From Tubiluchus corallicola (taxonomy: Eukaryota > Priapulida > Priapulimorpha > Priapulimorphida > Tubiluchidae): a stretch of 64,000 bases of DNA. How positions within the stretch are numbered: the stretch's first letter is position 1; each line of letters starts with the position of its first letter. The stretch lies in contig JAQGDQ010000013.1 in assembly GCA_030141605.1 (NCBI GenBank), positions 1,373,947 through 1,437,946 of the forward strand, written 5' to 3'. The position numbers were made by a program, and so were the translations under genes. The notes beneath the pieces are model-generated. The model searched no databases, was not told the origin of the DNA, and saw only the letters and a list, made by a program, of their open reading frames with translations. Positions 59,801 through 64,000 of this stretch are shown here, piece by piece.

Positions 59801-61014
59801 AATTATTTAGAGCTTTGCATGAAACCAGAACTGGTGCACACCAAGGAATGCAGAGGAGTCTGTCATTATTAAAGCAACGGTATTACTGGCCAGGTTATCA
59901 GGCAGACATTAAAAGATGGTGCCTATATTGTGCTGCTTGTGCCAGAAGAAAACCTGGAAAAGGACCAAAAAGAGGTAAACTGCAACAACAGAGGGCAACT
60001 GGACCATTTGAAAGAATAGCAATAGACATTTTAGGACCACTAGAAGAGACTGATAAGAAAAATAAGGTGGTGATGGTCGTCTGTGACTATTTTACAAAAT
60101 GGGCCGAAGCCTATGCACTTCCTAATCACGAGGCATATACTGTTGCAGATGTGTTGGTGACCGAATTTATATGCAGGTTTGGAGTACCAATTCAAATACA
60201 TAGTGACCAAGGGCCAGACTTTGAGTCAAAGTTATTTCAAGAAATGTGTGCTGTTTTGCAGATTGACAAAACAAGGACAACCCCGTATCATCCACAATCA
60301 GATGGTCTCGTTGAGAGATTTATGAGGACATTACAGCAAATGCTGGCTATATTTGTTAACGATCATCGTGATGACTGGGATGACCACCTCCCTTATGTCA
60401 TGATGGCATACAGGGCAACCGCACATGCGTCTACCAATTGCTCGCCAAACTTAATGATGTTTGGTAGGGAAAACCATTTGCCATTAGATGTGATGGTGGG
60501 ACCTCCACCACAGCCAGAAAGACCTACACAGTGTCCACAGGAATACGTAGAATGGATAAGAGATGTTATAAAAGAGGCACACAATTTTGCTCGAGAATCA
60601 CTGGGAAAAGCTGCAGAAAGACAAAAACGAGATTATGATCAATTTGTGAAAAGGCTTAGCATTGATAAAGGTAACTGGGTATGGTACTGGTATCCACCAG
60701 CTACCAGGAGAAAATTAGGCCAAGGCTGGCAAGGCCCATATCTAGTACTAAAGAAGATTAATAATGTGACATACCAAATCCAGAGAGATGCAAAAGCTCC
60801 TGTTAAAGTAGTTCATATTGACAACTTGAAGCTTTATCATACTGATGAACCACCAATAGACTGGACAGAAATAGAGAAACTAGCAAATTCTGATGATGAA
60901 CAGCAACTAGAAGAATTTGAATTGAGTAGAATTTTTCCTACAGTTAATGAAGAAGTAGCAGAGAAAGAAGAAATGTATACAACAGGAACTACCACAATTC
61001 AAGAAAAAAAATGA
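56851..61014 (+). CDS. pol: Pol: protease, reverse transcriptase, RNase H, integrase
   Basis: Expressed as a Gag-Pol fusion by -1 frameshift. The pol frame opens at 56,851; residues are numbered from the first ATG (56,860, 1,384 codons), which need not be used. Protease: FVIDSGAS with Asp90 (DSG instead of DTG). Reverse transcriptase: FCVDYCQLNEKT and YLDD at 438-441. RNase H: FILDTDAS (Asp585 and Asp587). Integrase: zinc site H987-x6-H994-x26-C1021-x2-C1024; catalytic D1056, D1116, E1152 (DD35E); then a GPY/F module (WQGPYLVLKKINNVTYQI, about 1290). There is no chromodomain; an acidic tail ends the protein. Between RNase H and integrase is a 75-residue tandem repeat. The frame is intact, consistent with recent activity. 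Confidence 0.94.
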   Translation, partial: KPGMQAVKLKETGHGASVPVMNTQASGILPCTGPVTGKQEVVVALNKEEVVIPPHSDLIKKRSENIVVLPVDYKYCWHVELLINSLDVDFVIDSGASASILDVYMYYSIPEEERPVLKSAKKNLQAASGHTLIQMGEAEFQVILAGISTTSTMIVASIGGLFGILGLDFLEPRSAVLDMQQGILHIGEVTIQCFKNSVDSSDYEHESSSDNQIDLVLPENIGERAAPKSLLPEHLHQLIEEISSKLSPSEQSSLINLIQEYQDIFVGPDNKYGRTNLVRHVIDTGTEHPVKQAPRRLAEQKRAIAEAEINKMLKEQIIEHSNSPWASPIVLVTKKDGSTRFCVDYCQLNEKTIKDGFPLPNIQEIFDTLRGSHWFSTFDLASGYWQVEMDETSKPKTAFVTRQGLFQFRVMPFGLCNAPATFERLMEEVLRGLQWKNCLVYLDDIIVFGKNFEEAKNNLKTVFSRLRKANLKIKPSKSTLFQTSVRFLGHVVDSQGIRCDPDKILAVKNWTFPKTPTQVRSFLGFALYYRKFIPHFASIADPLTALTKKGATFIWNDSCMAAFNTLIDLLTRSPALAYPTQEGKFILDTDASNSGIGAVLSQLQVDEEKVIAYASRTLNQSQRQYCTTKKELLAVITFVKQFHHYLWGRHFRIRTDHAALTWLINFKNPEGMIARWLSILDTYDFSVEHRKGTQHGNADGLSRKPNTRVSKCPREDCNDDRHKGTKEAHSSKEISKRTRNDILKVPNNAECDFIYAIPAGNGEEESSSFRKGKVRCRKECLCMEGNSRKGEDGLDNVYEDQEAAHRLCITEAPTCGKDAAHDLCSVEAPGDIREAAQKSCLVEAPPHMEEAAHDLCLGEAPYMAEEAAHGSCFVVAPSRILASQEIEVEDEEEKKFVLDLSREDVINMQQEEEAVLLFKELKEEDLDRPSWKDVKDKHPDFKAYWNLFDVLEVRDGLLYKKWETDVTPSAPVYQMVVPTALRRKLFRALHETRTGAHQGMQRSLSLLKQRYYWPGYQADIKRWCLYCAACARRKPGKGPKRGKLQQQRATGPFERIAIDILGPLEETDKKNKVVMVVCDYFTKWAEAYALPNHEAYTVADVLVTEFICRFGVPIQIHSDQGPDFESKLFQEMCAVLQIDKTRTTPYHPQSDGLVERFMRTLQQMLAIFVNDHRDDWDDHLPYVMMAYRATAHASTNCSPNLMMFGRENHLPLDVMVGPPPQPERPTQCPQEYVEWIRDVIKEAHNFARESLGKAAERQKRDYDQFVKRLSIDKGNWVWYWYPPATRRKLGQGWQGPYLVLKKINNVTYQIQRDAKAPVKVVHIDNLKLYHTDEPPIDWTEIEKLANSDDEQQLEEFELSRIFPTVNEEVAEKEEMYTTGTTTIQEKK
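56869..56955 (+). promoter_or_regulatory. -1 ribosomal frameshift signal (gag/pol)
   Basis: The heptamer G TTA AAC (56,869-56,875) is in gag frame with the gag stop next to it. After a 7-base spacer comes stem 1, GACCGGG (56,883-56,889) with CCCGGTC (56,904-56,910). The loop sequence CACGGGGCCAGTG (56,890-56,902) is perfectly complementary to CACTGGCCCCGTG (56,943-56,955), so a pseudoknot or an alternative long hairpin can form. Slippage by -1 continues exactly in the pol frame. Confidence 0.85.
59254..59481 (+). repeat. Tandem peptide repeat inside Pol
   Basis: Five 15-17 residue units with the pattern EAAH-x-x-C-x-x-EAP (for example EAAHRLCITEAP, AAHDLCSVEAP, AAHDLCLGEAP), residues about 799-874. 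Each has one Cys, mostly one His, and a conserved EAP. It sits in the linker between RNase H and the integrase zinc domain, where Ty3/gypsy elements have no such array as far as I know. Confidence 0.85.
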
Positions 61015-61382
61015 TGAACCGTCCAGTAGCACTTCTGACACAATGCTAGGAAGAGGACAGCGGATGAGGAAACCTCCAAACAGACTTGACCTATAACTTA
61101 ACCATATTTTCTTCCTTTCCTCTGCTGCTGCATTAATTTTCTGTTAAAAGCTGTTATCTGGATTAGTTGCCCTGGGCAAGGCATTAAACTGCATCCAGCA
61201 TAAAAAAAAAAAAAATATAGAAAAGTATGAGTTAGTGACACTTGATAATCACATGTCACTTAGAAATGTATCACTTATTACAATTACAATGTAGAAAAAA
61301 AAAAGAAATAGGCAAAGGTACCTTAGTAAAAAAAACCGTGGAAAATGAAGTTATTAAAACACTATTATTTTGTCTATTTTAG
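61015..61382 (+). other. Spacer between pol and ORF3 with splice acceptor
   Basis: No coding sequence. Has an oligo-A run (61,202-61,214). It ends in a pyrimidine-rich acceptor (TTTTGTCTATTTTAG, AG at 61,381-61,382) that joins in frame with the LTR leader donor. Confidence 0.6.
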
Positions 61383-62331
61383 GAGGGAGACAGTGTACTG
61401 TTGTACAAACTGTGACTATAGGTCTCAAAGGACTGCCTATATGTCAAAACACTGGAAGGCATGTCATGGGAGTAGACAAATTCCCGCTACTTGGCCAACT
61501 AAGCGTCTTGAAAGGCCACCTCAGGCAACCTCTGTTGATAAAAGACCTCTGTCACCAGAAGGATCACCAAGATTGAGCCGCTCCAAATGGAGTACAACTA
61601 GTGACAGCAGTCTGGAAAGAAAAGACGGGAAGAAAGAGCGAGATTTAAAGAGTCATAATCAGAGGTCGGAACAGGAAAGCAAAATCAAAACAGCAAAATC
61701 ACCCAAAACAAAAAGAGGAACTTCCCCAGTTACAGTAAGGCCTGAGTTAAGTAATCCGAAGAACAGGGCCTTCAAGCCACCAACAAGCAACTCAACCTTC
61801 AGAAATTTCAGAAGCAGAAGTATTGTGAGGCAGAACAGCACCCATAACCTGACCAACCAAGTTAGAAAACCAACTAGACCTGCCTTACCACACTATAAAC
61901 CATACAAGGAAACACAGTCGAAAAATCTGCCAGTATTCCTTGCACCGCAGTCGGACAAGGTGCCACGAAAAGCTCCACCTCCATGCACAGAGCTAGATCA
62001 GATAGTCATGAGGGAAAAGATATTAAAATTAAAAAATGAGATCATGGAACTAGAGGAGCGATGCAGGGTAGCAGCTCTAAATAAGTGGGAAGCAGTTTTA
62101 GAGAAGAAGAGTAAAGAAATTACGGAGAAGAAAGAAAAAGAGTGGAATGAGGCAGTTGATCGTATGTATGAGAGAATGGAAACAACTGTAAGCAAGTTGG
62201 TGAGAAAGGAGGTGGAAAAGTTGGCTGAAAAGAAGAACACTGAAGGTCAACAACAAATGCCACCCACAAATACAGATATTTCTATAGATCTAGCTGTCTC
62301 CTCGGATGACTTCTCCAGTGAAGAGGACTAA
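61383..62331 (+). CDS. ORF3: C2H2 zinc-finger and coiled-coil accessory protein
   Basis: Placed where retroviruses have env, but it has no signal peptide or membrane segment. The frame is open from 61,345 (328 codons from that ATG). The sequence before 61,383 looks like intron, so the real start is probably the spliced leader codons at 53,325-53,347. Directly after the acceptor is a C2H2 finger, C20-x2-C23-x12-H36-x4-H41 (numbering from the 61,345 ATG), with the usual Tyr two residues before the first Cys. Residues 55-220 are basic, Ser/Pro-rich and probably disordered. Residues 225-305 are a Glu/Lys coiled coil (EKILKLKNEIMELEERC). The tail is acidic. A nucleic-acid-binding, multimerising role is an inference; no homologue is recognised. 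Confidence 0.75.
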
Positions 62332-62770
62332 GGCCATGCAGCTACGTTCCAATATATATTCATACCTACGTTCAACCTACGTTCATATATACATTCCAAT
62401 ATTTCCTAGATAAATTAGATTAAAAATTATATATCTTTTATATATATATATATATCATTTGAAGGAATATATCAGCATATCTACAACGGGTTGTTCCAGT
62501 ATTATATACTTGCTTATTTACTTATATTGTTTACTAGAATGGTGCTATCAAGAATATGTATGGATGTATAAAAATTCCGTTATATTTTACAAGTAAATAA
62601 AGCTGTATTCAGTTTAGTAAGTATATAAGCTGTATTGGATTTCAATATCAGGATGGCAAAGAAACAAAAAAAAAAAATTTTAAAGGAGCAGTCAACAAAA
62701 CTCAACAATAGTTTGGTAAGCATACCTGATGCTGACAGGAGACAGAGCACCTGAGGGCAGGTGCAGTTTT
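62332..62770 (+). other. 3' untranslated part of the retrotransposon
   Basis: AT-rich, with a TACGTTC direct repeat (62,342-62,390), a short (TA)n and AATAAA at about 62,595. No ORF seen. Confidence 0.6.
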
Positions 62771-62783
62771 AAGAAAGGGGGAA
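62771..62783 (+). other. Polypurine tract
   Basis: AAGAAAGGGGGAA lies two bases upstream of the 3' LTR (TGTAAT at 62,785). It primes plus-strand DNA synthesis. Its G-run form is similar to that of gammaretroviruses. Confidence 0.88.
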
Positions 62784-62784
62784 T

Positions 62785-64000
62785 TGTAATATTCTCTAAA
62801 AAAAATATAATCATCGGAATTTTAATATTGTTTACACGCACTATGGACGCAGCCATTATGGATGCTCTTATGTTATGCACATCTTCGCTATTCGGCGAGC
62901 ACACCAGATGCTGACCGAAAGATAAACACAGGGCGATGAAACTTTAGAACCCGGTGAATTCCCGGTTTGGAAAACAAGAAAATAAAAACAAAAAGGATCA
63001 AACATAAGCTGATAAATTAGATTAAATGTAGACAAACATATGCGCTGTTAAAAAAAGAGCAAAACAAATTGATGAAATTATAATTAGAAGACTGAAAGTA
63101 ACAAAGTGTAATGAACAGCCCACCCCTCGGTTACAATGCACAATCCAGGGTAACTTAGCGACGCCGACGCTCAGGCGGCTATATAAAGGGAGGGCCAGGC
63201 CATTGACCACACACATCCGAACATTTTCAAAGTGATAAAGAGCTACAGCAACTGAAGATTCATCTAAACATGGAAAAGAAGCAGGATGAGAAGTAAGTTT
63301 TAACTTACTAGATAAAGCTAGCTTTCAAAACTAGCTAGGATGTGTCAGGAATCTAGAACCTAGAAAAGAGTTCCAGAAATGAAAAGAGTTCCAGAAACAC
63401 TAGGTTCTAGAAACCAAAAGAGAAGCTAGAAAAGGGTTTCAGGATTAAAGCAGTTGCAGAGACAAAAAGAGTTCCAGGAAAATCCAAGATTTAAAAGAGT
63501 TGCTGAGAGTTCCAGGAAAATCCAAGATTTAAAAGAGTTGCTGAGAGTTCCAGGAAAATCCAAGATCAAAAGAGTTCCAGTAATTTCCAGGAATTAAAAG
63601 AGTTGCAGAAATTTCCTGGAATTAAAAGAGTTGCAGAAATTTCCTGGAATTAAAAGAGTTGCAGAAATTTCCTGGAATTAAAAGAGTTGCAGAAATTTCC
63701 TGGAATTAAAAGAGTTGCAGAATAAAAAAGAGTTGCAGAAAATTCTTGGAATGAAAGAGTTCCAGAATTAAAAGAGTTGCAGAATTAAAAGAGTTCCAGG
63801 AATTAAAAGAGTTCCAGAATTAAAAGAGTTGCAGAATAGAAGAGTTCCAGAATAAAAGAGTTCCAGGATTAAAAGAGTTGCAGAATAGAAGAGTTCCAGA
63901 ATTAAAAGAGTTGCAGAATTGAAAAGAGTTGCAGAATAGAAGAGTTCCAGAATTAAAAGAGTTGCAGAATTGAAAAGAGTTGCAGAATTGAAAAGAGTTG
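62785..64000 (+). repeat. 3' LTR, incomplete at the window edge
   Basis: Nearly identical to 52,842-53,520, including the TATA box and leader donor. I noted about three substitutions and two A-run length changes in that part. The minisatellite part diverges in copy number, and the LTR continues beyond the window. Confidence 0.92.

Larger units (their letters stand above)
52842..64000 (+). mobile_element. Ty3/gypsy-type LTR retrotransposon, 3' LTR cut by window end
   Basis: Order: 5' LTR 52,842-55,359; tRNA-Pro primer site 55,363-55,380; gag 55,451-56,878; pol 56,851-61,014 in the -1 frame; ORF3 about 61,383-62,331; polypurine tract 62,771-62,783; 3' LTR from 62,785. Integrase follows reverse transcriptase/RNase H, the Ty3/gypsy order. 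All ORFs are open and the unique parts of the two LTRs differ by only a few bases over about 680, so the insertion looks young and possibly still active. There is no envelope gene. The 5' flank reads ACTAC before TGTA; the target duplication cannot be tested because the right end is outside. Confidence 0.93.

Noticed and set aside
61345-61382. ATG at 61,345 as the natural start of ORF3
   Set aside because: The codons before 61,383 resemble an AT-rich polypyrimidine tract ending in an acceptor. The finger begins right after it, and the leader donor fits in phase. It is still possible as a minor start.
55468-62240. Antisense and alternate-frame ORFs within gag, pol and ORF3
   Set aside because: They are shadows of the intact retrotransposon frames; no independent motifs or start context.
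61383-62331. ORF3 as a retroviral-type envelope gene
   Set aside because: No signal peptide, no membrane segment, no cleavage site or cysteine-rich ectodomain. It has a zinc finger and a coiled coil instead.

Overview
The window is animal nuclear DNA. It is AT-rich, has spliced genes with GT-AG introns of roughly 0.1 to 4 kb, and carries many microsatellites, tRNA-derived SINEs, miniature inverted-repeat elements and retroelements. The Argonaute protein is clearly animal-type, but it is diverged enough from common bilaterian models that I place it only as an invertebrate metazoan. I cannot name the species from sequence alone.

Layout. 1-17,870 is gene-poor. It holds simple repeats, SINE and inverted-repeat elements, an interstitial telomere-like tract and a 2.2 kb minisatellite (10,560-12,724). 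17,871-19,661 (+) is a large terminal exon of an F-box/leucine-rich-repeat protein (SCF ubiquitin-ligase adaptor type); the exon carrying the start of its F-box was not found. 24,166-48,327 (-) is a complete Argonaute gene. I could join 21 coding exons with every splice phase closing, giving a 1,019-residue protein. It has a Lys/Glu-rich N-terminal tail, N, PAZ, MID and PIWI domains, the 5'-phosphate pocket and a full D-E-D-H slicer tetrad. The F-box and Argonaute genes are convergent. Their introns and spacers hold SINE, LINE, pogo-like and foldback repeats.

52,842-64,000 (+) is a young, apparently intact Ty3/gypsy-type LTR retrotransposon whose 3' LTR runs off the window. Its design is unusual. 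The LTR is 2.5 kb and filled with a minisatellite that would be transcribed as an about 2 kb R region. The primer-binding site is an 18-base perfect tRNA-Pro match of the type used by gammaretroviruses. Gag and Pol overlap in the -1 frame at a G TTA AAC slippery heptamer, seven bases from a strong stem that can form a pseudoknot. A third ORF sits in the env position but encodes a C2H2 zinc finger plus coiled coil. A start codon and canonical splice donor in the LTR leader join in frame to an acceptor at the head of that third ORF, so the element appears to express a spliced accessory protein. This is the most interesting system in the window.

The host genes and the element are not an operon. 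A possible functional link is that Argonaute is the slicer of RNA silencing, which commonly restrains such elements, but nothing in the sequence shows a direct connection.
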